Assembly (NCBI GenBank): GCA_963678275.1
Contig: OY782765.1
Coordinates: 4,092,001-4,156,000, forward strand
Direction of reading: 5' to 3'
DNA length: 64,000 nt
From: G963677445 sp963678275
GTDB taxonomy: Bacteria; Bacteroidota; Ignavibacteria; Ignavibacteriales; Melioribacteraceae
Position numbers and translations under genes: made by a program. Under the pieces are notes generated by a model. That model did no database searches, was not told the origin of the DNA, and saw nothing but the letters and a program-made list of their open reading frames with translations. Positions 9,090-17,181 of this stretch are shown here, in pieces; the first letter of the stretch is position 1, and every line of letters starts with the position of its first letter.

Positions 9090-11443
9090 CTGGTCTTTAT
9101 ACACACTTGACACAGGGAAACAATATGCTTACCTTTATGTATGCAAATTTATGGAAAAATATATACACAAGAAATTATCGATCTCATTAACGAAGCTATA
9201 GAGAGAGAACCAGGTATATCTCGTCTTGAACTATCACGTATGGTTTGTGAGACAATGAACTGGCGTTCGGCAAATGGTAATCTACAGGATATGAGCTGTA
9301 GAAAAGCTTTAGCCGAGCTAAATCGAAGAGGAGTCATAAAACTTCCCGAGATAAAACAAAAATATTCATTCGAAAAAAGAAGTGAAAAAAGGGTGGAAGT
9401 TCAGATAACTGAGATTACCTGCAAGTTATCAGAATTGGGCATAATTACTGTAGAACCAATTACAAGCCGTTATAGTAAGGATTCTAAAATATGGCGATTT
9501 TTACTTGATCAATATCATTATCTTGGCAGCGGACATCTATGTGGATCACAGATAAGATATATTGTTAAAAGCAGTATATATGGTTATATTGGAGCCTTGA
9601 GTTTCAGTTCAGGCGGCTGGAAGCTAAAGGCCCGTGATGAATATATCGGCTGGAGCGAATCAGCGAAAAACAATAATATAAAATATGTGGTAAACAACGC
9701 CCGCTTTTTAATATTGCCAACGATAAAGGTAAAGAATCTTGCGTCATACGTATTATCGAGAGTACTATCACGTTTGCCAAAAGATTGGGAACAAAGATAT
9801 TCAGTATCCCCGGTACTGGTAGAGACATATATAGACCCGGAGAGATTTACAGGCACAAGTTATATATCAGGCAACTGGAAATATGTGGGAAAGAGTTCAG
9901 GCAGGCGGGACGGAATCCGCAAGCAAATATATTTATATCATTTAAGTAAAAGCTGGAAAACAATACTCTGCAAAGAAAAGCCCTATCGTTTGGGAGAAAG
10001 ACCGTCACCGGGCAAAGGAAGTGATTGGACAGAGGAAGAATTTGGCAGAGTAGATTTTTATGATAATCGTCTAAAGGAACGATTAAAAACAATAGCGGGG
10101 GATTTTTTTAATAGTCCCCAGTCGAATATACCGGAAGCAAGTGGCGATAAAGCGGCAACTATAGGCGCATACAGGTTTTTCAAAAATGAGAATGTAAAAA
10201 TGGAAGTAATATTAACAGCCCATAAAGAAGCGACAATCGAACGTATCAGAGAGCATAAAGTAGTACTGGCTCCACAGGATACGACAATATTAGATTACAG
10301 CACACATCCAAAGACAGAAGGTCTTGGCCCTATAAACACAATAAAAGCCCAAAATATAGGTTTGATATTACATGATACCCTGGCCTTCAGCGAGCAGGGA
10401 ACGCCACTGGGAGTTCTGGACGCCCAATGCTGGGCGCGGGATCAGGAGGAACAGGGTAAAAGCAAAAGACGAAAAGAATTGCCAATAGAAGAAAAAGAGA
10501 GTATGAAATGGATAAACAGCCTGGAGAAAGTAAACGAAGTCCGGCAGTTATGTCCGGAAACAATGATAGTGAGCATAGGAGATCGGGAATCAGACATCTA
10601 TGAACTGTTTAAGGCGGCCCAGGCGATACCAGAAGGGCCAAAGTTGCTGGTAAGATCAGAGAGGAGCAGGAATCGGAAAACAGATCATGAGGATTTGTGG
10701 GAATATATGTCAAAGCGTGAAATTGCCGGATCACTTGAAATTCACCTACCGCGCAGAGGGAATAAAAAGGGGAGGGACGCAAGGGTGGAATTGCGGTTTT
10801 CAGAAGTAAATCTAATGCCGCCGAAGCGGTTTAAAGAAGAAGAACCGATACAGGCGTGGGCAGTATATCTGAAAGAAGAGGCGGGGTCATCATCAACAGA
10901 ATCCCCGATAGAATGGATGCTGTTGACCACAGCGGCAGTAGAGAAGTTCGAAGACGCGGTAAAACGTGTAGAATGGTATACAGGACGATGGGGCATAGAG
11001 GTATATCATCGCACACTAAAAAGCGGATGCAGGATAAAGGATAGACAGTTATCAACGACAGACAGCCTGGAAGCCAGTCTTGGGATAGATATGGTAGTGG
11101 CCTGGCGAATATATTATATGACAATGCTTGGACGGGAAAGACCAGATTTTCCCTGTACGGAATTTTTTAGGGATGTTCAATGGAAGGCTCTACACTGTTA
11201 TTATAACAAGACAAAGAACTATCCGTCAAAGCCGCCAACACTAAAGGAGGCAATACGAATGGTTGGAGCAATAGGAGGTCATTTAGGCAGAAAGGGTGAT
11301 GGAATGCCCGGCGCCCAGGCGCTATGGCGGGGAATAATACGTCTGGATACTGCCACAGAAATGTTTGTGATTTTAACTGCAAAGCCTCCTCCAGGATAAT
11401 TATTTCGCCCACACCCCCTGTGCTAAGTGTGTGTAAGGACCAG
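9090..11443 (+). mobile_element. Complete IS4/IS50-type insertion sequence
   Basis: The 2354-bp element is bounded by terminal inverted repeats of 28 bp with 24 matches: CTGGTCTTTATACACAC at the left end and CTGGTCCTTACACACAC read inward from the right end, both running on to CACAGGG. A 9-bp target duplication, CTTAAAAAG, lies at 9081-9089 and 11444-11452. Comparison with uninterrupted copies (for example at 8551) shows exactly one CTTAAAAAG, confirming the boundaries. A 9-bp duplication fits the Tn5/IS50 group. It carries a single intact transposase gene, so it may be active. Confidence 0.93.
9141..11399 (+). CDS. IS4-family transposase with DruA-like domain
   Basis: The 752-residue product has two parts. 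Residues of about 55-290 match DUF4338, the DruA domain of Druantia (HYLG, G.QIRY, W.L.ARDEYIGW, VVNNARFLILP, SPVLVETYID, GT.Y...NW..VGK). Residues of about 300-750 form a Tn5-like DDE transposase: an N-terminal Tnp domain (SGDKAATIGAYRFFKNE), Asp380 in QDTT, Asp481 in GDRESD, and a perfect Y-R-E-K signature with Tyr613, Arg616, Glu620 and Lys627. It catalyses cut-and-paste transposition of the surrounding element. The frame is intact with all three catalytic residues. The role of the DruA-like domain in such transposases is not known to me. Confidence 0.92.
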   Translation: MQIYGKIYTQEIIDLINEAIEREPGISRLELSRMVCETMNWRSANGNLQDMSCRKALAELNRRGVIKLPEIKQKYSFEKRSEKRVEVQITEITCKLSELGIITVEPITSRYSKDSKIWRFLLDQYHYLGSGHLCGSQIRYIVKSSIYGYIGALSFSSGGWKLKARDEYIGWSESAKNNNIKYVVNNARFLILPTIKVKNLASYVLSRVLSRLPKDWEQRYSVSPVLVETYIDPERFTGTSYISGNWKYVGKSSGRRDGIRKQIYLYHLSKSWKTILCKEKPYRLGERPSPGKGSDWTEEEFGRVDFYDNRLKERLKTIAGDFFNSPQSNIPEASGDKAATIGAYRFFKNENVKMEVILTAHKEATIERIREHKVVLAPQDTTILDYSTHPKTEGLGPINTIKAQNIGLILHDTLAFSEQGTPLGVLDAQCWARDQEEQGKSKRRKELPIEEKESMKWINSLEKVNEVRQLCPETMIVSIGDRESDIYELFKAAQAIPEGPKLLVRSERSRNRKTDHEDLWEYMSKREIAGSLEIHLPRRGNKKGRDARVELRFSEVNLMPPKRFKEEEPIQAWAVYLKEEAGSSSTESPIEWMLLTTAAVEKFEDAVKRVEWYTGRWGIEVYHRTLKSGCRIKDRQLSTTDSLEASLGIDMVVAWRIYYMTMLGRERPDFPCTEFFRDVQWKALHCYYNKTKNYPSKPPTLKEAIRMVGAIGGHLGRKGDGMPGAQALWRGIIRLDTATEMFVILTAKPPPG

Positions 11444-12297
11444 CTTAAAAAGAGAGGGACTTTTAAAAAGTTGAGAATTTTGATCAATTTAAGCCCCTTC
11501 TCTTCCCAAGAGAAGGGGTTTGGGGATGAGTTTATAGAATTGCTCAAACTTTTCACACAACCTCTTCAGGCCATGGAACCGGAAAATCCCCCCGGCTTAC
11601 CGGGCTTTAGCCCAAAGAATACTCCTGAGCGTTTTTCTGAACCGGTGAAATGTTGAATCCGCAGTCAGCAGTTTCATGCAGATGAAGAACTTTTGATATA
11701 TCCGCGACACTCAGACATTCTTTTTTGGCTATTGCCTTGTTTTATGGAGAAATTCCCGATCTCCGCCTTGAACGGGAAGTTATTCCAATTTCGGTATCGG
11801 CGACTTTTTTGGGAGGGAAAGACGACAGCGGTGAATGAAAAAATAAAAGAGATGTAGAGACAAGGCATGCCTTGTCTCTACAGTGGTTGAATATTTTGTA
11901 CTACTCGGCAAAATAATAACCACGGACTTCAGGCCGTGGAACCCGGAAAATCCCCCCGGTTTACCGGGCTTTAGCCCAAAAAGTACCCCGGTGTGTTTTT
12001 CTCAACCGATGAAAGACTGAATCCGTAGTCAGCAGTTTCATGCAGATGATGAACTTTCAGTATATCCGCGATACCCAGACATTCTTTTTTGGCTAATGCC
12101 TTGTTTTATAGAGAAATTCTCAATCTCCGCCGTGAACGGGGAGTTATTCCAATTTCGGTATCTGCGACTTTTTTTTGGAGGGAAAGACGACAGCGGTGAA
12201 TGAAAAAATAAAAGAGATGTAGAGACAAGGCATGCCTTGTCTCTACAGTGTTTGAATATTTTGTACTACTCGGCAAAATAATAACCACGGATTTCAG

Positions 12298-12457
12298 AGG
12301 CTGTGTGAAAAGTCTGGAACTCACCCTAAATCCCTCTCTTAAAAAGAGAGGGACTTTTAAAAAGTTGAGAATTTTGATCAATTTAAGCCCCTTCTCTTCC
12401 CAAGAGAAGGGGTTTGGGGATGAGTTTATAGAATTGCTCAAACTTTTCACACAACCT
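12298..12457. mobile_element. 160-bp MITE-like element, copy 3
   Basis: It has the same length, terminal inverted repeats and internal hairpins as the element at 8511-8670. The flanks are TTTCAG (12292-12297) on the left and CTTCAG (12458-12463) on the right. Because the insertion point in the array unit is identical in all three filled copies, the copies most likely spread by duplication of filled units and not by separate insertions. Confidence 0.75.
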
Positions 12458-12708
12458 CTTCAGGCCGTGGAACCGGAATATCCCCCCCGGCTTACCGGGC
12501 TTTAGCCCAAAGAATACCCCTGAGCGTTTTTCTGAACCGGTGAAATGTTGAATCCGCAGTCAGCAGTTTCAGGCAGATGATGAACTTTTGGTATATCCGC
12601 GATACCCAGACATTCTTTTTTGGCTAATGCCTTGTATATTTGAGAAATTTTGGGTCTCCACCGTGAACGGCGGAGTTATTCCAAATTAGAATTTCAAACT
12701 GACGTTTA

Positions 12709-13524
12709 TTACGCTCCCGCGAGCGCTTCAATCAACTCCCCGCATCCGCCATTGTTGATAAACTCAGTATGTTCATCAATTGAGTTGAATTTTCTGCCGC
12801 AAAGTTTACCGCATAACATTTCATCCCCGGCGACAGAATGAAATGCCCGCATGGTATTAATGGAATTGGGCACAGGGAAAGCTGATTTACCCGGGTTTTT
12901 CCTGCTCCATTCGAGGGTTTTCATCCAGATAGCGGCGCTTAATGCTCCACACGCGTTTCCGCTCAAACCTATTCCTCCGGCGAATCCGGCTGCGGTAACA
13001 GCTTCTTCTTCCGAACCCCCCATTTTTTTCACCACTTCGGCCGCGCAGCTTTTAGCGGGGATCTTATTATCCGGTTTTACGGCAAGGGCTTTTTCCGCGG
13101 AATCAACAGCTTCGGGAGCCCACTTTTCTGCCAGCCTGAAACAACCGTAGGCGCGGAATATCGTAAATGTAAACATCTGAAATTTGCTGGAAAAATCGGT
13201 TTTTGTGATGCTCCGGCAGTCTGGACTTCCTGTCCGGTTCACAAAGGATTCCTGTACTTTCCGGGTGGCAGATATCGCCAGGGCCACAGGGTCGCCGGCG
13301 CCATTTTTTCTTTTCCATGATTCAGCCCCGACACCGAGTGTCGCTCCCCATAACATTCCGCACTGGTGTCCCTTCAGCATAACTCCCCCCGCGAGGGGAT
13401 CTGCCGCTATCTCGGCATTTTCATTATTATTTCCGAATTCCCTGTTCAGGAGAAAGAAAAATGTACGGGAGCATGTGCCGAGCTTCCAGAATATTTTTTT
13501 TGTGCCTTTAAACTTGCTGTTCAT
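12709..13524 (-). CDS. C_GCAxxG_C_C family redox protein
   Basis: The 271-residue product (from the ATG at 13524) contains the cysteine pattern of the C_GCAxxG_C_C family: an early Cys18, HQCGMLWGATLG around Cys55, then further Cys pairs and a second GNACGALSAAIW block, with LCGKLC and GGCGE near the end. Family members are thought to be redox-active or metal-binding; no reaction is established. I preferred the ATG at 13524 because AGGAG lies five bases upstream of it; a GTG at 13530 overlaps that site. It is the last gene of the minus-strand operon led by the XRE regulator. Confidence 0.85.
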   Translation of the reverse strand: MNSKFKGTKKIFWKLGTCSRTFFFLLNREFGNNNENAEIAADPLAGGVMLKGHQCGMLWGATLGVGAESWKRKNGAGDPVALAISATRKVQESFVNRTGSPDCRSITKTDFSSKFQMFTFTIFRAYGCFRLAEKWAPEAVDSAEKALAVKPDNKIPAKSCAAEVVKKMGGSEEEAVTAAGFAGGIGLSGNACGALSAAIWMKTLEWSRKNPGKSAFPVPNSINTMRAFHSVAGDEMLCGKLCGRKFNSIDEHTEFINNGGCGELIEALAGA

Positions 13525-13545
13525 GTTCACTCCTGAGTGTTGATA

Positions 13546-14520
13546 CTATACTTCAATTTTAATAACTAATTTTCCGGCGGCGTGACCTTCCCCGAGATAA
13601 CGGAGGGCGTCAGGCATTTCATTAAGTGAATAAACTTTTTCAATAACAGGTTTTATTTTTCCTTCTTCAAAAAGAGTATTAAGAAACTCAAGATCAGTTT
13701 TTGACGGCTTCGCGATCATACTTTTAAGCTGTTTACCCCCTTTTTTCGAATGAAGAGGACCGAGTAACATTGCCTGGAATATCTGGGCCATCGACCCTCC
13801 CGCCGATACATATCTGCCCGCTGGAGTTAATACTCTTTTGTAATGACAAATTCTGTGATAACCTCCAACGGCGAATACCAGGTCATACAATTTTTCCCCT
13901 TCGGTAAAATTTTCTTTTGTGTAGTCAATAATATAATCGGCCCCGAGCTCTTTTGCTTTTCCTGTTTTAGAGGGGCTGCAGACGGCGGTAACCTCGGCTC
14001 CGAAAGTTTTGGCTATCTGAATCGCGAAAGAGCCAACGCCTCCTGAGGCTCCGTTGATTATCACCTTTTTTCCCGGTCCAATTTTACCATGATCGCGCAA
14101 TCCCTGAAGAGCAGTCACAGCCGCCATGGGTGTTGAGGACGCGGTTTCGAAAGAAATGTTTTCCGGTTTTAAGGCAAGAATATCAGAGGGCGCAACTGCA
14201 TATTGGGCGAAAGCCCCGAATCCGCTGCCTGAAAGATCACCATATACCTCATCACCCGGTTTCAGGTCAGTAACATTTTTACCCGTTTCAACAACTGTTC
14301 CGGCCATATCTGACCCGGGAATTATTTTTTTCGGTTTTGTCAATCCGGTCGAAAACCTTAGGAAAAAGGGCTCGCCATTTATAACATATCTGTCAGATTT
14401 ATTTAATGAGGCGGAGTTAACTTTAATCAACACCTCATTTTCAGCCGGAGAAGGTTTTTCCACCTCCTCCAGGTTAAGCGCTTCAGGTCCGCCATATTTT
14501 CTGAATGTAATTGCTTTCAT
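13546..14520 (-). CDS. MDR-family NAD(P)-dependent oxidoreductase 1
   Basis: The 324-residue product is a medium-chain dehydrogenase/reductase of the quinone-reductase-like type. It has the GroES-like N-terminal part (VLIKVNSASLN, IIPGSDMAGTV, LKPGDEVYG) and a Rossmann domain (VIINGASGGVGSFAIQIAK, then LGADYIIDYT). The zinc ligands of classical alcohol dehydrogenases are absent, so it should reduce quinones or enones with NADPH without zinc. It lies 18 bases downstream of the DUF4386 gene and is a paralogue of the MDR gene at 15276-16250. The physiological substrate is unknown. Confidence 0.92.
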   Translation of the reverse strand: MKAITFRKYGGPEALNLEEVEKPSPAENEVLIKVNSASLNKSDRYVINGEPFFLRFSTGLTKPKKIIPGSDMAGTVVETGKNVTDLKPGDEVYGDLSGSGFGAFAQYAVAPSDILALKPENISFETASSTPMAAVTALQGLRDHGKIGPGKKVIINGASGGVGSFAIQIAKTFGAEVTAVCSPSKTGKAKELGADYIIDYTKENFTEGEKLYDLVFAVGGYHRICHYKRVLTPAGRYVSAGGSMAQIFQAMLLGPLHSKKGGKQLKSMIAKPSKTDLEFLNTLFEEGKIKPVIEKVYSLNEMPDALRYLGEGHAAGKLVIKIEV

Positions 14521-14538
14521 ATTTTATTCTCTTTAAAT

Positions 14539-15243
14539 CTATTCTTTAACACCTTTAATTACAAGCCAGAGAGCCAGCGCCAGCTCACCTATAAACGCGG
14601 GCAGGAACACCAGCGTCATGAAAATATCCTGGTACTCTTTATATGAGGGCAGAAGAAAATTGGCGAAACTATCCAGCAGATATCCAAAAGCGGCGATAAG
14701 GATCAGCGCCCCCAATATTTTTGGAATAAATCCTGATTTATACATTAAATAACCAAGAATCAGGCAGTGGACGCCAAAAAATACAAGTCCCAGGAGATAA
14801 CCTGAACTATGCGCATTCAGAAATAAAGTCACCATTGCCGGTACCTGGCCGGCGCCGAGGGATGTTAAAAATTCACCACCTCCCAGCAGATGCTGGACTA
14901 TAAGGAGATTCAGCAGATTTACACCAAGTGTGGCGGCCTGCGCAAGACGGAAAAACGCGGCAAGCAGAGCCAGGGTTTTGTTGACCGGTTTCAGCAGAAA
15001 ATAGAAAAATACTCCGATAGCTACATCGGCGAGTATCATTATCATATCGGCCGTTATTCCAAGACGGAAAAGCATGTTTCCCTCTTTTATATTTGCGGCG
15101 GTCTGAACCGCGTCGCCGGGTATTACCAGTCCGCCCCGGACAAAAAATTCGGCAAAAATCCCCGCGGCAATTATTACCAGGTATAAAATTCCGGCGGTTC
15201 TTGCCAGAGTTTTGGTTGATATATCTTTTGTCATAACTGACAT
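14539..15243 (-). CDS. DUF4386 family membrane protein
   Basis: The 234-residue product has about six transmembrane segments and the opening typical of DUF4386 (TLARTAGILYLVIIAAGIFAEF), followed by the RLGITADMIMILADVAIGVFFYFLLKPVN block. The family's function is not established. It sits between two MDR reductase genes with gaps of 32 and 18 bases, which places it in the same transcript; co-occurrence of DUF4386 proteins with MDR reductases is common in my recollection. A ribosome binding site (AGGAAAC) precedes the ATG. Confidence 0.9.
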   Translation of the reverse strand: MSVMTKDISTKTLARTAGILYLVIIAAGIFAEFFVRGGLVIPGDAVQTAANIKEGNMLFRLGITADMIMILADVAIGVFFYFLLKPVNKTLALLAAFFRLAQAATLGVNLLNLLIVQHLLGGGEFLTSLGAGQVPAMVTLFLNAHSSGYLLGLVFFGVHCLILGYLMYKSGFIPKILGALILIAAFGYLLDSFANFLLPSYKEYQDIFMTLVFLPAFIGELALALWLVIKGVKE

Positions 15244-15275
15244 ATTGTTTCCTTTCGAACGAATTTATATATAAT

Positions 15276-16250
15276 TTATTTTACAAAATTTATTACTACA
15301 TTTCCTTTTTTATGTCCTGTTTCAACATAGATATGGGCTGCCGCGATATCTTCGGGGGCAAATCGCCTGTCAATTATTGCTTTCAGATTTCCTGATTCCA
15401 CAAGTTCTCTGACGAATGTCAGGTCCTTTGCTCTCATAGCCGCGGGTCTTAAGCCGGTCGCCGAAAAGATCGCGTTCCGGGATGTCACTGTTGTCGCGAG
15501 CATCTGAAAGAGCAAAACAAATGTGGGCACAGTGGTAAGATAATATCCCTTTTTATTGAGTGAATTTTTACATTTCGCGTAAGAGCTTTTCCCGACTGTA
15601 TCGAAAATGATATCCCATTTTTCACCTGTTGTGGTGAAATCTTCCTTTGTGTAATCGATGACAGCATCGGCGCCGAGTGACTTAACCAGATCAACATTTG
15701 CCGGGCCGCAAACTCCTGTCACCCTTGTTCCATAATGTTTCGCGAGCTGAACAGCCGCTGTTCCTATTGAGCCGGACGCGCCGATAATTAAAACATTCTG
15801 CCCTTCTTTTATCCTGCCCCTGTCTCTTAGAAAAGGTATAGCTGTTAGTGGTCCGTCAACGAGGGCGGCGGCTTCTTCGAAAGAAATGTTATCGGGCATA
15901 AGTGAAAGAGCGCCGGTTTCCGGCATGGTTTTGTATTCCGCGTGGGCGCCGAGGCCTTCACCTGTTGCTCCGAATACCCGGTCTCCCGGTTTGAATAACT
16001 TTACATCTTTCCCGACAGCTTCAATTTCACCCGCGAATACATCTCCCGGAATGTTCATTTTAGGTTTCAGAAAACCGGTTGCCGATCTTGCGATAAAAGG
16101 CTTACCCGACCTCATCACAGGATCGGTGGCATTAACCGCGGCCGCGTGAATTTTTATCAGCGCCTCGTTATTACCCGGCTCCGGTTTTTTCACCTCTTCA
16201 ATTGAGAGTACATCTGGCGGACCATATTTAGTATAGACAACTGCTTTCAT
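15276..16250 (-). CDS. MDR-family NAD(P)-dependent oxidoreductase 2
   Basis: The 324-residue product has the same architecture as the MDR protein at 13546: ALIKIHAAAVNATD and NIPGDVFAGEIEAVG in the GroES-like part, then VLIIGASGSIGTAAVQLAK for NAD(P)H binding and LGADAVIDYT. There is no zinc-ligand set, so a quinone- or enone-reductase-like reaction is expected. The two copies are equal in length, which suggests an old duplication within the operon. It begins 49 bases downstream of the XRE regulator gene and is likely controlled by it. Confidence 0.92.
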   Translation of the reverse strand: MKAVVYTKYGPPDVLSIEEVKKPEPGNNEALIKIHAAAVNATDPVMRSGKPFIARSATGFLKPKMNIPGDVFAGEIEAVGKDVKLFKPGDRVFGATGEGLGAHAEYKTMPETGALSLMPDNISFEEAAALVDGPLTAIPFLRDRGRIKEGQNVLIIGASGSIGTAAVQLAKHYGTRVTGVCGPANVDLVKSLGADAVIDYTKEDFTTTGEKWDIIFDTVGKSSYAKCKNSLNKKGYYLTTVPTFVLLFQMLATTVTSRNAIFSATGLRPAAMRAKDLTFVRELVESGNLKAIIDRRFAPEDIAAAHIYVETGHKKGNVVINFVK

Positions 16251-16299
16251 ATTTACCTTTCTATTGACCGGTAATTTATTAAAAAGTTACAAAATAATA

Positions 16300-16530
16300 C
16301 TACTTATCTTTTATCTCATCGGGATGGAAAGAAAACACCTCTTCCAGGGGAAGATTAAATACCGCGGCGATCTTGAATGCCAGCTCCAGAGTCGGTGAAT
16401 ATTTTTCCTTTTCAATGGCCACGATGGTCTGCCGTGTAACCCCCACCTTTTCGGCAAGCTGCTGCTGGGTCATCTCATTTTGGTTGAATCGTAATTTCCT
16501 GATATTATTGCTGATATGACATCCGGACAT
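16300..16530 (-). CDS. XRE-type helix-turn-helix regulator
   Basis: The 76-residue product is almost entirely one helix-turn-helix domain of a short XRE subfamily: TQQQLAEKVGVTRQTIVAIEKEKYSPTLELAFKIAAVF. I placed the start at 16530 because GGGGAG lies eight bases upstream; a longer frame reaches 16572 but overlaps the preceding gene. The ATG is one base after the stop of the upstream membrane-protein gene, so translation is probably coupled. Members of this subfamily usually repress their own operon. The likely operator is the inverted repeat at the promoter (17021-17039). Confidence 0.92.
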   Translation of the reverse strand: MSGCHISNNIRKLRFNQNEMTQQQLAEKVGVTRQTIVAIEKEKYSPTLELAFKIAAVFNLPLEEVFSFHPDEIKDK

Positions 16531-16531
16531 T

Positions 16532-16978
16532 TTATACTCCCCTGCGGTAAAAATATATTTGCGAAACATCATTCAGAATGCAGGAGCCAACCATCGCGAA
16601 AGCCAGAGTTACAAAAAATGTTGAAAGAGACATCCCTGCAATAAGCGTTACCATTGAGAGAAGGAATAAAACCATCATAAGGATATGAGTATTCCGGGTT
16701 GATTTCAGTTCGATAAGTTTATCGAGCTCATCGGTAAATTTAGGCTCATCTTCGTTTGTGGCAATTTTGTTGATTATATTAAAAATTATATGGATGACTA
16801 TTTTAAAAACCATCAGAACCGGGATGAGTATAAGTATAGTGGCGGCCCAGAATTGGGTCAGGCTGGCCGAGGAGAAATCGGTGGCATAATAATCATTGTA
16901 AACATAAATAGAGTATAAAATTGTTGTAAGCAGAGTGCTTGCCAATGATACGATACTTCTTTTTTCCTGGTAAGACAT
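16532..16978 (-). CDS. Small membrane protein paired with XRE regulator
   Basis: The 148-residue product has four hydrophobic segments (about residues 9-26, 45-66, 96-113 and 117-134) with a charged Asp/Glu/Lys loop between the second and third. It is the first gene of the operon, stops one base before the regulator gene, and resembles the small membrane proteins often encoded beside this XRE subfamily. A role in sensing or sequestering the regulator is an inference from that pairing only. A ribosome binding site (AGGAAC) precedes the ATG. Confidence 0.8.
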   Translation of the reverse strand: MSYQEKRSIVSLASTLLTTILYSIYVYNDYYATDFSSASLTQFWAATILILIPVLMVFKIVIHIIFNIINKIATNEDEPKFTDELDKLIELKSTRNTHILMMVLFLLSMVTLIAGMSLSTFFVTLAFAMVGSCILNDVSQIYFYRRGV

Positions 16979-17020
16979 GTATATGTTCCTGTGTATGTTG
17001 ATATTGACACTGTGTAAAAA

Positions 17021-17060
17021 ATTACATACGAAATGTAATAGAATTCTTACATGATGTCAA
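17021..17060 (-). promoter_or_regulatory. Promoter and putative operator of the XRE operon
   Basis: Read on the minus strand there is TTGACA (17060-17055), a 17-base spacer, and TACATT (17037-17032), pointing at the membrane-protein gene that starts at 16978. The -10 box lies inside the inverted repeat ATTACAT-N5-ATGTAAT (17021-17039), so a protein bound there would block RNA polymerase. The XRE regulator encoded in the operon is the obvious candidate. Outer arms TGTGTAAAA (17011-17019) and TTTTACACA further out form another complementary pair. Confidence 0.6.
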
Positions 17061-17181
17061 GAATTTTTTACACTATGAGTGAAACATTTTACACAATAAT
17101 ATAATTCAGTTCAGGATAAATTGTTTTTGCGGAGGAGAATACAAACAGTATTACATCCGGAATATCTTTTAAGGGAGAGGA

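Larger units (their letters stand above)
9041..11563. mobile_element. MITE-like element, copy 2, split by an IS
   Basis: The left 49 bases (9041-9089) and right 111 bases (11453-11563) together make the same 160-bp element as at 8511-8670. The insertion sequence at 9090-11443 lies between them. The left flank here reads TTTCAG in place of CTTCAG, a point change shared with the copy at 12298. The right flank (11564-11569) is CTTCAG. Confidence 0.75.
8181..12690. repeat. Tandem array of five non-coding repeat units
   Basis: Five copies of one unit follow each other, beginning near 8181, 8708, 11603, 11965 and 12494. Each starts with the CGGGCTTTAGCCC hairpin, continues with TATATCCGCGATACCCAGACATTC and GGCTATTGCCTTG, and (except the truncated last copy) ends with a 30-base palindrome and TACTACTCGGCAAAATAATAACCACGG. 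The basic unit is about 370 bp; copies 1, 2 and 4 are longer because of a 160-bp inserted element, and copy 2 also contains an insertion sequence. Copy 5 lacks the second half. Short reading frames in the array appear only because the sequence is repeated and show no coding character. Confidence 0.85.

Noticed and set aside
8252..9106. Several short frames on both strands in the repeat array
   Set aside because: They recur only because the non-coding units recur; the same peptides appear in opposite orientations around palindromes and are broken differently in each copy.
11167..12505. Frames of 85-129 codons overlapping the right end of the IS and the array
   Set aside because: They run through IS terminus, hairpins and MITE-like sequence, so they are not genes.
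12709..13543. Plus-strand frames of 99-119 codons opposite the C_GCAxxG_C_C gene
   Set aside because: They are antisense shadows of a well-supported family gene.
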